Of a stretch of DNA of 64,000 nucleotides, positions 14,201 to 25,682 are shown piece by piece. The DNA is from Orthonyx spaldingii (lineage: Eukaryota; Chordata; Aves; Passeriformes; Orthonychidae): contig VZTJ01005950.1 of the NCBI GenBank assembly GCA_013397795.1, forward strand, positions 183,586 to 247,585. The letters run 5' to 3'. Below the pieces are notes generated by a model, which searched no databases, was not told where the DNA came from, and was given only the letters and a program-made list of their open reading frames with translations. Positions within the stretch are counted from its first letter, which is position 1. Every line of letters starts with the position of its first letter. A program made the position numbers and the translations under genes.

Positions 14201-16651
14201 TTAGAAAGAGGTGCCAACAGCAGCTCCAGGGGTCAGTGTGACGAGGTCCAGCAGAGTGTGAGCAGCTGGCCTGGCGTGTGCTGCCGTGTGCAGCACTTGT
14301 TCCCTCCCTGTGCCTCGTGGCTTGCTCTGTACCCCAGCAAAAAGCTGAGTATCAGGATATTCCAGTACAACTGGGTGGGAAGTCACACAAGTAAAGGACT
14401 CGTGATGAACTTTTCAGCTAAAACTTCATATCCTTTTTTTTTATTCCATTTATTCATCTCCCATCTTTTCTGCCTGCATATTATACACTGCTCTGTTTCT
14501 TTACCACCTTTTCCCCCGTTGCTCTGTGCCTTTTTCTTCCCAGATGAAACATCCCTCTTTTTTCCATTGACTGCCCTTTGTAGGTTCTCTTCATATAGCT
14601 CATAATTTCTCTCCCTCACCTCCCCCACTCATCCCAACATCTTGGGCAGGAGTGATTGAAGGGATGGAGTCTGAAAGAGCAAACCAGTCTCTGGAGAGAG
14701 AAACACTGCAGATCATTATCTTTCTCACTCTGTTAATGGAGAAACAGAAAATATGTGAAGTCAGCTGATAACATAATAAATGTGTAGATGAAAGTCCTTT
14801 TGCTGCAAGAGATATCATAAATATAAGGGACCTACAGGTATTTGATCTGAGCAAAGTCTTCCTTGACTCTTAGTATTCCCATTCCAGGCCCATGGATAGC
14901 TGATGTCAGTAGGAACACACTGGAAATCCGAGTCTGTACATTAATTAAATGAGTGGGGGTTTAGCGTGGAAGGTGGAGGACAACATTTTTTATCTCTTCC
15001 AGAGAGGTCAGCACACAAATTCCAATGATTTTCATGGCTATTGATACCATGATAAAACTGATCTGCCCAAGAGCCTTTTGCTGACTCTTCATGGATCAGT
15101 TAGGTCAGTTCTCACAATGAAAAGTGTTTGAACTAAAGCGTTACCATTTCAAATAATTTTCTAACCGCTCTCTGAAAATAGAAGAAAAATAAGAATACAA
15201 TAGTTGAGACCCCTTATAAAATCTTCCTAGAGGAGTCCAAGGATACTCACCATTGGTCTCAGTGGAGCTTTCACACATCCTTGAAAGGAATTCATTAAGC
15301 TGGAAAAGCTGGCTGGAAACCAGTCTTCCTATAATGTCTTCCATAATTTGCTCCAAGGGACACATTTATAGTCACTCAGCCTTTTTTATAGATCTTGTGC
15401 AAGATGAAGGGCTGGGTCACAATTGCAAGACTTTAATGAATAGATGTTTGTTACTTGCCACAACCCAAATAATTTTTCAAGCATCTCAGCACTGCTCAGT
15501 CTTTTCAGTCTGGCCATCCCCAAGGATATGGGGTAGGATGATTGTTGCAGCTTCTGGAATCACAGGGAGATAGTGACTGGTTTTGTTCTTTCTTCCACAC
15601 TGACCCACTGAGGTGCAGAGAGAAAACATCCAGCATCTGCAATTTCTACTCTTGATTTTGTTTCCCGAAGATTTGAAGATTTCAGTTATTTCTTTTTATT
15701 CATACTAGCTTCTCTACAGGCTTATATGGAAACAGATTACAATAGGAAGGCTCTCAATTCACAAAACTTCACTGAAATTTTTTATATCTGTCAGGCATGG
15801 CCAGAGCTCAGGATAACATTCTACTTTTCAAAGAGTCCTGAGATCTTCTTCATGAACTCTGTTTAATTTTATGAGAATTGTCTGTCATTTCCATTCCACC
15901 AAATGCTGCCATTTTTGGGTGTGAAGCTCATCCGAGTTTTAAAATAGGGTGACCTTTGGTTACCAAATACAAATTTAGTCAGAAACTTTATCTGAAGGTA
16001 GCCCAAATTAAGAACTAGCTCCCTTCCTAATTCTCCTTATCTTTCTGAGAAAACTGGGCACATGGACACCGGACTTCTTTGCTGGACACTTTCCACCTGG
16101 CCACAAACACTGGAAGTCATGTCTTAGCATGGTAAACCAAGTAGGAGTTGCACAAAGAAACACTGAATGCATTTGTATATTGCACCAGAACCAGCCTTGA
16201 GTCACCATATGGATATACAAAGGATCAGATAGTAAACTTTTTATTAGCAGCCAGGAATTTCTTTTGAAAATTATTCTTTTTTTGACATGCCTACATATGG
16301 GCTGAAGGATGCTGGTACTGTTCTCCTTCTATCAAAATAGGATATAATGTGTGACTGTGTTCTAGAAAAGTGTTACCTTTTTTAACAGATTTATAATTTT
16401 TTAATGTCAGACCACCACAGAGCTTTCAAGCGATAGCTGCTGGCCAAAACTACATTAGGAAAGTGCACGTTCTGCTCCATTTCCCTCAAGGAAGGGGAGG
16501 TAAACACAGGCAATCTGGACTGGGAGGGCCAGAGCAGAAGTAAGGAGGCAGCCAGATCCCCTGGCTCTTCCTGTGCTCTTCCTGGGGCTGCTGCTGGGTT
16601 GATCCGTGGCAGCTTCCAAGAAAGACAACAGAATCTTTCCTGGAATTAATC
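11209..16651. other. Intergenic, no gene recognised
   Basis: Ordinary AT-rich intergenic sequence. The longest frame (14111-14605, plus) shows no domain or plausible protein composition. No repeat family is recognised. Confidence 0.45.
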
Positions 16652-16657
16652 CCTTGC
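16652..16657. repeat. Target-site duplication, left copy
   Basis: CCTTGC directly precedes the TGT terminus of the LTR. It is repeated exactly at 16897-16902 beyond the other terminus. Confidence 0.8.
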
Positions 16658-16896
16658 TGTCGCTGTCGAGTGGATGTCGAAACAAAGAGAACTCGAGATC
16701 AAGTGGCAAAAGAGATTAATTTATTTATTAAATTCAGCTTTTATATACAAAATGGACTCTCACTTGATTGGCCATTAGCTGTACACCTCTCGCAGCTAAT
16801 TGGCCACCTGGCTCCATGAGAAAGGAACACCTTTATCTTAGTTTATATAAACAAATAGATTCTTTCTCACAAGAAAGAGGTTTCTGTGCTGTCACA
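16658..16896 (-). mobile_element. Solo LTR of an endogenous retrovirus (239 bp)
   Basis: The element starts TGTCGCTGTC and ends GCTGTCACA on the plus strand, giving TG...CA ends with a 3-bp inverted TGT/ACA. It is flanked by identical 6-bp CCTTGC duplications. Read on the minus strand it has the order of an LTR: a U3-like part, a TATA box (TATATAAAAGC at 16747-16737), two overlapping AATAAA signals (16729-16720), and a short remainder ending CGACAGCGACA. The close TATA-to-AATAAA spacing implies a very short R region. A 6-bp duplication is usual for class II (ERVK-like) retroviruses. No gag, pol or env sequence is adjacent, so this is a solo LTR left by recombination. The avian family name cannot be fixed without a library search. 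Confidence 0.82.
16737..16747 (-). promoter_or_regulatory. TATA box of the solo LTR
   Basis: The minus strand reads TATATAAAAGC about 150 bp inside the LTR. It is followed 8-17 bases downstream by AATAAA motifs. The position and order fit a retroviral U3 promoter. Whether it is active cannot be seen. Confidence 0.6.
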
Positions 16897-16902
16897 CCTT
16901 GC
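16897..16902. repeat. Target-site duplication, right copy
   Basis: CCTTGC directly follows the ACA terminus of the LTR and is identical to 16652-16657. Confidence 0.8.
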
Positions 16903-18544
16903 TTTCATGCCTGTATCCATATTTAAGAAAAAAAAAAGTTGTCTCACTGGAGAGCAGTAGCTGTGCCTCAGCTTTCCAGGGCAGCTGTTGGGCTGTGTGC
17001 AGACAGACAGAGGCTCCTTCTGCCCAGGCCCCTCGCAGCAGGGTTGGCTTGGGCGCCGAGCCACGCTCGCACAGCCCCGTGGCTCCTGCACAGGGACTGG
17101 CACGAGTCCGCCTGGCTTGGAGTAGGGGCAGGGTGAGCTCACATCTGCCTGCACCTGTCTGTGCTGACAGAGTTAAAAACGGGGGTGGAAAAAGAAACAG
17201 GAGCAAACCTAAAGCTGCAGCTCTGAATCCACCTTGCGCTGGCAGCCGGAGGTGCTGGGCTGGATCCTGCCTCTGGAAGGGAGGCAGGGAGAGCCTCTGG
17301 AGCCTGCTGGTTCCACACTGCCCGCAGGAGCTCAGCAGGAACAGCAGCTCTTGCAGAGTTTCTGCAGGCAGCCCATACACCCATTTCTTCACGAAATGTC
17401 AATACAAAAGTAACAATACACAATACCAAAGGAGGGGTATTGTGTTCTGCTGGATCCCAGCTACTCCGAGAAATGGGAAACACAGTGGGATTGCTGTCTC
17501 CTGAAGGGGAGACGGAGACGGCATCCACAGAGGGGGAAACAATATTTGTGGTGAATTAGCACTGCTGACAGACATACCTGGTACACAGGGCTGGTGGAGG
17601 CTGTTCCTTCCATCTGCAGGAGAAAGCAGTGCACTGTAAAGCTCAGCGGCATTTTGAAATACTTCTAAAATCCGTGCAGCACGACCTGAAACTATTATTA
17701 ACTGGTTAATCACGGTGCTGCTAATTGCAAGTCACCTTAGACCAGGGAAGCTGGGTTAAGGAGCTGAGCTCAGGAAAAACGACCACCTACTTTAGTCATT
17801 GCTGGAATTAGGAGACTTGACTCCAGCAGGATGAGCCAGGTCACCTTGGCTGGATATTTGGGCTTCACATGCAGGGAGTGAGGCAAAAGGCCAGTCTGCT
17901 TTGCTAGGGGAAGGAGGTGTTGGGGGGATGTAAACAGTGCTAAATGCCGTGTTTGCCTTCACTCCCCTCCCTCCCCCTCCCTGAACTCCCAGTGCTCCCC
18001 TCAGGGCTGCCCTGGATGGATCCCTTTGGGATCTTGCCCCTGAAGGAACTTCTGTTGGGCACCAAACTGACCTGGACCCACTCTTAATTAAGAAACAGCC
18101 AGGGGCACTGGGCTGAGCAGTGCCTGCGGTGCCCCTTTCCTGCTTCCTGAGGGGTGTCCAAAGCGCTGTGAAAAAGATGGGCAGAGATTTCACCTCATCA
18201 TTGTGTTTCTGTTGGCATTTGTCAGCGTCTTCTGAGAGTGCCCTTCCAGTGATCTTTGAAATTCTGTGTAGGATCTGGCCTAAACCTGGGTTGCAGAAGA
18301 GTTTAGGCGGGACACTGACCAGGGCCCCTCAGGGATCAGGCACTGATGGTGGTTAGGCAGTGCTCTCTTTGGCACTTCTGGAACTAAGGTGTCTAAATTC
18401 TGTCCAAATCCCAAGGTTAAGGAGCAGGGATAAACTCTGACTATCCTTCTAAAAAAGCACTCAGTATATAAATTGCTCCTCCAGCCCACAGACAGCCACA
18501 TTGTTTGGGTCTGTGGCAGAAGGAAGCGGGGTCAGGTGTTTCTT
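16903..18544. other. Intergenic, no gene recognised
   Basis: Moderately GC-rich between about 16.95 and 17.35 kb, which produces several overlapping open frames on both strands, including a 201-codon plus-strand frame from 16899. None has a recognisable domain, and that frame begins inside the LTR target duplication, so chance is the likely explanation. Confidence 0.45.
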
Positions 18545-18559
18545 TTGTGCTCAGTGAAA

Positions 18560-18640
18560 TGATACCTGTGAGCCCGAGGAGCTGGAAGGGATATCTGAGG
18601 TCACTGAGTTCAGCCCTTCACTGCTGCAGACAAACATGAT
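18560..18640 (-). mobile_element. Degenerate CR1-like LINE tail
   Basis: The segment containing GAGCTGGAAGGGATATCTGA and GAGTTCAGCCC resembles the antisense of an old CR1 3' region (consensus-like 'gttggaagggacctc...agtccagcc'). It is short and diverged, so the assignment is tentative. Confidence 0.35.
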
Positions 18641-19742
18641 GTAATTCCCTTCATTACATGGGCAAACTTCCATTCTAAAAGTGGTTTTGCTTGTTTTCCT
18701 TTTTTTTCCCTCCACTTGCTTTGCTCTCCTGTCCTCCTGCAGTGAAGTTATGCCCAACCTTAGTTTTAGTTTTTGAGCTTTTGTTTATTCCCAGCTAGTT
18801 TTCCTATTATACTCTTATGTCTAGCCCTTGTCTTCACATTTTTGGTATTTCTGGTGAGTGGAAATGGAAGATGATGAAATCCCCAAGAAGATAGTTCAGT
18901 ATCTCTATTTATGCTTATTAACTACTCAGCCCACTAGTGCTTGATTAGACAATTTTGAGATACAGGAAAATGATAATTACATTGGTCACAATACATTTAA
19001 CTGAACATCTGAAGTATCCATTAAAAAGAAAATCCTTCTAGAACAAGAACTTTTATTTTATTAAACGATTTAGAATTTAGTCATATGGCTCTTGAAGATA
19101 CTTATAGCTGAATTATAAAATAGTTTATTTCACTTAGTGTCACTTTACATTTTACCAGTTGGAAGATCAGCAAAGTGTTTCACAAGGCAGAGATAAGTCC
19201 CCTGGAACCTTCCAATTCCATCTGAAAAACCTGGACTCCTTTGCTCTCCCTTTGTTTTAGCACATTCCAGCTACCAGCAATGTCCCCGTCAGCCAGAGCC
19301 CCCACCAGCAATCTGGCATCTCTTTGCTCTTCATCTCTGTCACATCGGACTTGGGAGGTGGTTTGAAGCCAGTTTTGTAATGGAGGTAGGACAGAAAAGC
19401 AAAGCCTTGGGAGCAAAATGATGAGGGTAGAGAAATGTTCTCTGAGCGTGTGCAGGTGACTGTGGTTAAAAGGAAGTGTGAACATTTGCTGGCTTGCCTA
19501 GCACAACAGAACACTGCAAGCCACCTTCCCTTGTGATACCTTCAAGGCAATTTTATTTTGAATTTCTTCCCAAGTAACATTTTAAACTTGTTTTCTGATC
19601 AATTTAACACACTGGTCCCTGGGAGATTCTGCTCATTGCCCATAGGGCTGCTTCTTCTTCCCATCCATGCTCAAAGCTTGGGTCTCCCCATCAGCTACAA
19701 AATAAAAGGACTTGGATGGGTGTAATCAGCACTATGGATATT
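18641..19742. other. Intergenic, no gene recognised
   Basis: AT-rich sequence with no recognisable exon or repeat family. Confidence 0.45.
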
Positions 19743-19915
19743 GATTCACAATAACACAGGACCAGCTGGAATTTGTATCATGCATTATCAGCAGGTACTG
19801 ATTCACAATCACATGAAGCCAAATGGAATTTATATACATGCATCAGCAACACTGCATGGATTGGCTCACAAATACAGAGCCAATTGGAAAATACATCCAT
19901 AACCCCAAGTGGCAC
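19743..19915. repeat. Diverged tandem triplication, 57-59 bp unit
   Basis: Three successive blocks start at 19743, 19800 and 19859. Each has a GATT(GG)CTCACA/GATTCACA opening, then an ACA-rich stretch, then a (G/C)C(A)A(A/T)TGGAA core, then ATACAT/ATGCAT. The period is 57 then 59 bases. Divergence between blocks is considerable, so this is an old local duplication. Confidence 0.6.
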
Positions 19916-19918
19916 ATG

Positions 19919-19975
19919 GCCATTTGGATGTCTTGACTCCATTTGGATATCTCAGCTCCATTTGGATGTCCCAAC
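19919..19975. repeat. 19-bp tandem repeat, 3 copies
   Basis: Three exact-length 19-bp units (19919-19937, 19938-19956, 19957-19975) share CCATTTGGAT and end in an AC/GC dinucleotide. They lie immediately after the 57-59 bp triplication. Confidence 0.8.
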
Positions 19976-22900
19976 GTGTAGTTTTTACAGAGTGGTTTCA
20001 CTTTAGCCCAGTTCCTGGAGTGGTCACACAGGTACACACAGACCTGGGTGCAGCAACTGCCTCTAAGACCTTTTTCCCTCTCTGAGGTTTGGCTGCCAGT
20101 GCTCCAGGCCAGCTCAGATGTGTTGTGGCTGCAACCTGGGAGCAGGCTGCTGGTAAATGAGCGTGTGCAAGGAGCTCATTGTGCTCCAATTCCCATCCCG
20201 GGTCTGTCTGACTGATGCTGCAGCTACATCTGAGCCTGGCCGTGTCCCTCAGTGACCCTCACCTTGCTGGATCTTGGAGCAGCCTCCTCCACATCCATGG
20301 TGCTCCCTGACCCCATGGTTCATGTGCCTGAAGCCCAGAGCTGTGCTCCCCTTGCCTGTTTTGGGGCAGGGAAGGCACAGGCACATCTCCCTCACATTCA
20401 GGATGAGCAGTACAGGGCCCTGTTCCTGAGCAGGCACCTGAGTGCTGTGGTCATGTATCTTTCTATAAATAATTACTTCACTTCATCACTCGCAGCCTCT
20501 TTTCATCACCTCCTTTCCCTCAGACTGATGACTGTTTTGGGATGGAAGGCTTTTTTCCTCTCTTGCTGGACCAAGGCCATTCAATGGCGTGAGCAGCAGG
20601 AGGTACTGAAAGAGAGATACTGTTAGCACTGTTTCCACATGCCCAAAGACTGATCTTTATGCAGCTGAGACTACAAGGGATATCCCTTAAAATAAAGGCC
20701 AGCTTATTACCCATCTTCTCCAACTCCTGTGGAACTAAATATCCTGAAGTTGAGAGAAGCTGCTGCACAAAGCGTCTTTATAGCTCTCAGTGTGCCTTCT
20801 TTGCCGGCTCCAGCTGCCCCTACACTCTGTTTTTCCTCAGTCTTTTCTTCAATATTTTTTCCAGTTGACTTAGTTATTACAGTACATGGACCAGACTGAG
20901 GAAAATACACTGAAGGTTGGAGCTGGCAGAGCAGGGAGAGCTGCGAGGGAAGTGCCTTTGCCATCCCATGACATCACCCGTGCGTTAATTGGGCGCATTC
21001 CCGCGGATGGGAGGCACTTGCCGGTGTCCTTGGGCTCACTTCCGTGGTACAGAACAGAGACAGTGCCTGTCTCCTGCCAGCCTCTTTCATTGCCAGCCTT
21101 CTGGCAAAGCTTAGGACATTTATAAAAACAGTACAGTACTTTATTTAGCCTCTAGTGAGAAAAAGTCACTTCACAGCTCCAGTTTAGGCACAAGGCACTA
21201 ACAAGCAGATTAAAAAAAAAAAAATATCCTTTACATAAAAACATTTCAAATGAATACACGAAAGTTGATTTGTATTCCAGATGACCTCGCAAACCAGGAG
21301 ATTGAGCTGTGCCTTTTATCTCCAGAGAAATGGGTTCAAATCCTGATTAGCCCATAGAGGAAATTCCATTTAATGGTGTAATTTTGGTGGGCTGAAAAGC
21401 TGTTCCCTGCCTAGAACCACCATCTATTATGGCATGATTGGCAGTATGTGTTCAAGACAGAACAAGAACTTCACCTCATCTCTACTCCTATTACTTCAGC
21501 CTGCCATGAGCTTGCAGTACCCAACCCTCAGCTCCCACTGAGCCTGAGAAAAGAGGGGATTTGTAGCATGAACAGAGTCCCCACAGCTGTGGCCGGGCAG
21601 GGCAGAGCCTGCCTGCGGCTACTGGGGGCCGTGGTGGGGCCAGGAGAATGGAGAGGTGGCACAGGGGAGCCTGAGAAAACAAGAAAGCTGTTGGAGGGAA
21701 GTTTCAATGGAAGGAGATGGAAAGTAGGCAAGAAGAGGAAAAAAAGGAATGAGGATGGACAGGGAAAGGATGCATGGATAAGCAGAGGGTGGGATGAAGG
21801 TATGCCCAGAGCTGAAGGCAGTAAAACAAAATGGGTGTAACTCTGTCTAAACAGCAGAAGGGAAGGTCAGCTGTGGGAGGGAGTCCCATGGGGTCGTGGT
21901 GTCACTGAATGTTCTCACTGTGGCTGGTGGTCCTGGTATAGAAATGCCCTTAGACCTCACAGGATTGTTGTTTTCCCAAGTCTTCACTCCTCAGAGCACA
22001 AACCAGTGTTCTGCAGGGGAGCGGAAAATCTGCAAGACAGATCAGCAGCCAGCTCAGGCCTCCATCACATCTCTGCAGAAGCCACAGATTAAGCAAAGAA
22101 AGGCTCACCTCCAGTCTAATCAGTGCAGTATTTCCACATGGTCTGGCTGTATTTCTCCTGTCAGTGGGAAAAGCCCACACGGGGTCCTGCCAGGTGTTCT
22201 CTGTAGGCAGAGCAAGTAGAGGAAAGCAACAGGAATTTTCACTGTGACACTGGTGAGTCCTATGACCCTGTTCAGTGAAGGGCTGTGAGCAGACACAAAA
22301 CTTTGTAACTCTGAGGTGGTGCAGGAGTGGGTGAGGACCTGTAGGTGATGGCTGTGAAGGTATTGCTGCCACACCAGGACAGCTTTTCAGCCAGACCTCG
22401 CTGTTCTCTTTGTCCTTTCCATAACCACTTTGGGTGTGAGAACAAGGGATGTGCTTGCATCAGACCTGTTTGGGGTGGTCTTAGTCAGGACACCAAAATC
22501 TGCGTTTAGAAGAGCATTGATAATGAGGGAAAATGTTATAAAATCAGCCTGATGATGAAGTGCAAGCTACAGCACTCTGGGAGGAGAAATACAAAAAGAG
22601 GATTTCCCAGCTGGGCAGCAACATCAGGAGGGACTGAGGGCGCAGAGGGGACAAAAGGCTGAGGATAAGGACAATATCAGGTTTCCTCTCCTGGCTGCAG
22701 TTCCTCCAGCTGTGAAAGCCACTATCCATAACCCTGCTGCTCATCATCTCCTCCCACCTCAGGTTTCATCTTTTTCATACCTGTTTATCCTCAGCCTCAC
22801 CTGGGCCTGTTGAACTGGTGATCAGGAAAGCCCTGTTTATTTGAATTATTGCCTCTAACCTGGACTGCTCACCCAGACTGTGTCCGGAGCGGTCCCCCGG

Positions 22901-23059
22901 CAGTTTCGCTGCTGACCTGGGAGGGGGAGAGCCTGCAGCTGAGGGGTAGTGATAAGCAGCTGGAGTGGGTGAAAAGAAATAAACTTTTCACCCAGCTCAG
23001 CTGCAGGCAGAACAGGATGTGTGACTGCAACCTAAGACATAGGAGATAATTATTCTACT
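19976..23059. other. Intergenic, no gene recognised
   Basis: Mixed composition with several GC-richer patches (20.0-20.4, 20.9-21.1 and 21.5-22.4 kb) that generate open frames on both strands. None carries a motif I recognise. A purine-rich run lies at about 21.65-21.85 kb on the plus strand. The segment 22.87-23.06 kb may be a diverged 5' continuation of the CR1 copy that follows. Confidence 0.4.
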
Positions 23060-23440
23060 CCACTTGGCACCGGTGAGGCCTCAGCTGGAATAGAGTGTCC
23101 AGTTTTGGGTACTGCGCTGTAAAGAAAAACGTAGACAAACTGGAGAGAGTCCAGGACAGAGACACTAGAAATATCAGAGGCATAGAAGGAACAACCTAGG
23201 AGGAAATGTTGAAAGGATTGTTTGTTTAGTCTGGGAACAGCAGAGTCTAAAGAAGAGCTGTGATAAAAATCTTGCAATATGTTAAAGTTTATTGTAAGGA
23301 GGATGGTGATAAATCTTTCCCCATGCTTGCTGGGGAATAGGGAAAGAAGGAACCAGCTTTATTTGCAGCTAATAAAATTTAGGTTTGACATTAGGAAAAA
23401 CTTTCTAGATAAGAGGGTGATGCAGTAAAGCCAGGCAGGC
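23060..23440 (+). mobile_element. Old CR1 LINE fragment (sense)
   Basis: The order of motifs follows the 3' part of the avian CR1 reverse-transcriptase ORF: GGTGAGGCCTCAGCTGGAAT, then CCAGTTTTGGGTACTGCG, ACTGGAGAGAGTCCAG, a glutamate-rich stretch equivalent to 'gaggaaa...ctg', and GGAAAAACTTTC...AGAGGGTGATGCAG. The frame is interrupted by many stops and indels, so this is a dead, heavily diverged copy. Confidence 0.75.
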
Positions 23441-24331
23441 AGTGCATGGGTCTTGTTAAAATTCACAAGGGTGTTTTATTTTAATAATGAGCATCGAAAG
23501 AATAAAGATGTTTCTTGTTTAAATAACTTCTGGGCTAATTCCTGGGCCTGGATTTCCACACGTCGAGAGTCCAACCACATGGATGCACTTGCAATGAACA
23601 GCTCTTGGCCTGCAAGCTCCAGGGCAGACACTCTCCTTTGTGAGCAGCGTGTACAGAACCCAGCAGCTTGTGACTGATCTCTTTTTCTACATATTCCTGC
23701 AAAACAAATAAGCCTCATGGAATACAAGGATCTCTATAAAATTTTGTAAGTGCAGGAATAACCTTTCTCTTATGATTTCATTTCCGGCCCCACTGTATTT
23801 TTTTCCTTGCAGGTTCATATGCTGTATCTCTAATCCCTTGTTTGTAGATTTGGTGTGTGTGCACAGCCAGAGATACATCCCCGATTGCTGCTAATCCTTT
23901 GAGTGTTTTTACATTATACAGCATATGTCCAGGGAAAGTTCTGTCATGTGCTTTAATGACACTCCCTGATCCTCCAGCGACACTCCTGGAAACAGAAAAT
24001 CACACCATCCTGTTTCCATCCCAGGGAGCTCTCAGGCTGTGAATTGGGGTTTCTTCCACATCACAGAAGCAAAGAACCTCTGAATATTTTCAGAAGTTCA
24101 GTCTGATGTGTTTGCAAACTTAGAAAAGAAATGGAAGGTTGCTCTAGAGGCTGGGTGAGGAGGTAGGAAGTCAGCACACAAAGGCCCCACACTGGGTCTT
24201 TGGACTTGCCTATGACCTTGCAGGGGTCAAAACCGACAGCTGGAGCTGGTCAAAAAGTTTTCTTGAGGCTTGTGATAGAATGTGTGTTTTTCTCATGAAG
24301 TAAACTCTACCAGAGAATAAATATATTTGTT
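23441..24331. other. Spacer between two CR1 fragments
   Basis: AT-rich sequence with no recognised gene or repeat. It separates two CR1 pieces that differ strongly in divergence. Confidence 0.4.
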
Positions 24332-24530
24332 TCTTTGAGGGTGGTGAGGCACTGGAACAGGTTGCCCAAAGAAGCTGTTGATGCCCCATTCCTGGAACTG
24401 TTCATGACCAGGCTGGATGGAGCTTGGAGCACCTGGAAGGTGTCTCTGCCCATGGCAGGGGAGTTGGAATGAGGTGATCTTTCAGGTCCCTCCCAATCCA
24501 AACCTTTTTATGATTCTATGAGTCTAATAT
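24332..24530 (+). mobile_element. CR1 LINE 3' end (sense)
   Basis: GAGGGTGGTGAGGCACTGGA, CAGGTTGCCCA, CAGGCTGGATGGAGCTTGGA, GGTGTCTCTGCCCATGGCAG and the ending CAATCCAAACC...ATGATTCTATGAG match the conserved 3' UTR of avian CR1. The copy is 5'-truncated, as is usual. It is better preserved than the upstream fragment at 23060-23440. Confidence 0.92.
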
Positions 24531-25598
24531 TAATTGGTTTGGATTTTAAGTGCAGCTTCAGGAATGAGTGCTTTGGATTTTCTACCTCAGGGTTTTACTT
24601 TAGTTGCAAAATCTGTCAGACATGTTTTACTTTAAATTCCCAGTATATGTGCTTAACCTTCATTGCACCTTGAGGTAATTTATCTGTAAATGAACACTAA
24701 TCAGGAAACCTGAAGTCATGGGGGATGTTTCTAATATTTTGAAGATAAGTAATATTAAGCCTAAATCACATTTAAAGAGGATATTAATTGAAGTAGTGGA
24801 GCAGGACAAATCAGTAAAACAGAACAGCCAGTAAAACTGGGTTATAGTTGCTTTGCTTTCCACAAAAGAACAAAGCACCCATGGGGTATTAATTACCATA
24901 TTAATTAATATTTTTTACAGTTCTTTGCAGAAGATTGGTGTGTACAGCATCTGTTGTGCAGAACCAAGAAGTGGTCAGTCTTGTCTATTAAAGTAAACTG
25001 AGAAAGGAAGCCATATGTCAGGAACCTCCTCTGCTGGGGGGTTGCTGGGTCACAGGAGAACTCCTGGAGATGGCCTGAGCCCACAGCACCACGGTGAGCC
25101 TTGCAGCCACTGACTCTTGGCAGTTCTGCAGGGGCTTGGGGTAACTGTGTGCTCCCAGGGCTTCCTGTCAGAGCTGCAGCAACATGAAAGGTTTCCCTGG
25201 ATGGAAAGAGAAGACAGGAAAGGGTTGGAGGGAGGAGAGGGAGGACTCATCATCCTTGATGTAGATATTGAACAGCTGGACTTCAAAGACTGCATTAGTC
25301 ACCCCAGGCTCCACGTACAGTCAGTGGAGAGGAGACGGAACTCTACAAAGATATTTGTCTCAGGACAGGAAATGCCTGTTCCCCTGCTGCCTATAGGAGA
25401 CATGTGGGTACCTGGATACTGGTGAAGGTAGCTGAGGTGACCTTGCATGGCCTGTTGGTTATGGCAGTCTCCTGGGAGGAGAGATCCTGAGCTCTGGCCT
25501 CTGCTTCAGGGACTTCTGGTGGAGTTTGTGCAGATTACAGGTCACAGGGACACAAGCATTAGTGAACACAGAGCGTCCCTTCTTCCTCCAGCTGAGGA
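24531..25598. other. Intergenic, no gene recognised
   Basis: AT-rich to 25.0 kb, then GC-richer. The frame at 25117-25425 has no recognisable domain. Confidence 0.4.
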
Positions 25599-25682
25599 GA
25601 GTGCATTATCCCAGAGCCTGAGTGCATTATCCCAGAGATTGAGTGCATTATCCCAGGGGGTGAGTGCATTATCCCAGGGGCT
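25599..25682. repeat. 21-bp tandem repeat, 4 copies
   Basis: Four exact-length 21-bp units start at 25599, 25620, 25641 and 25662. Each begins GAGTGCATTATCCCAG, an invariant 16-base core, and varies only in the last five bases (AGCCT, AGATT, GGGGT, GGGCT). Because 21 is a multiple of three, the array stays open in several frames and gives Leu-Ser-Ala-Leu-Ser-Gln-like or Ile-Met-His-Ser-like peptide repeats. Confidence 0.95.

Noticed and set aside
16899..17504. A 201-codon plus-strand open frame.
   Set aside because: It starts within the LTR target duplication and crosses GC-rich DNA that is also open in other frames. No domain is recognised.
23060..24530. A single CR1 element split by a 0.9-kb insertion.
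   Set aside because: The two parts differ too much in preservation to be one copy, and no insertion ends or target duplication are visible at the break.
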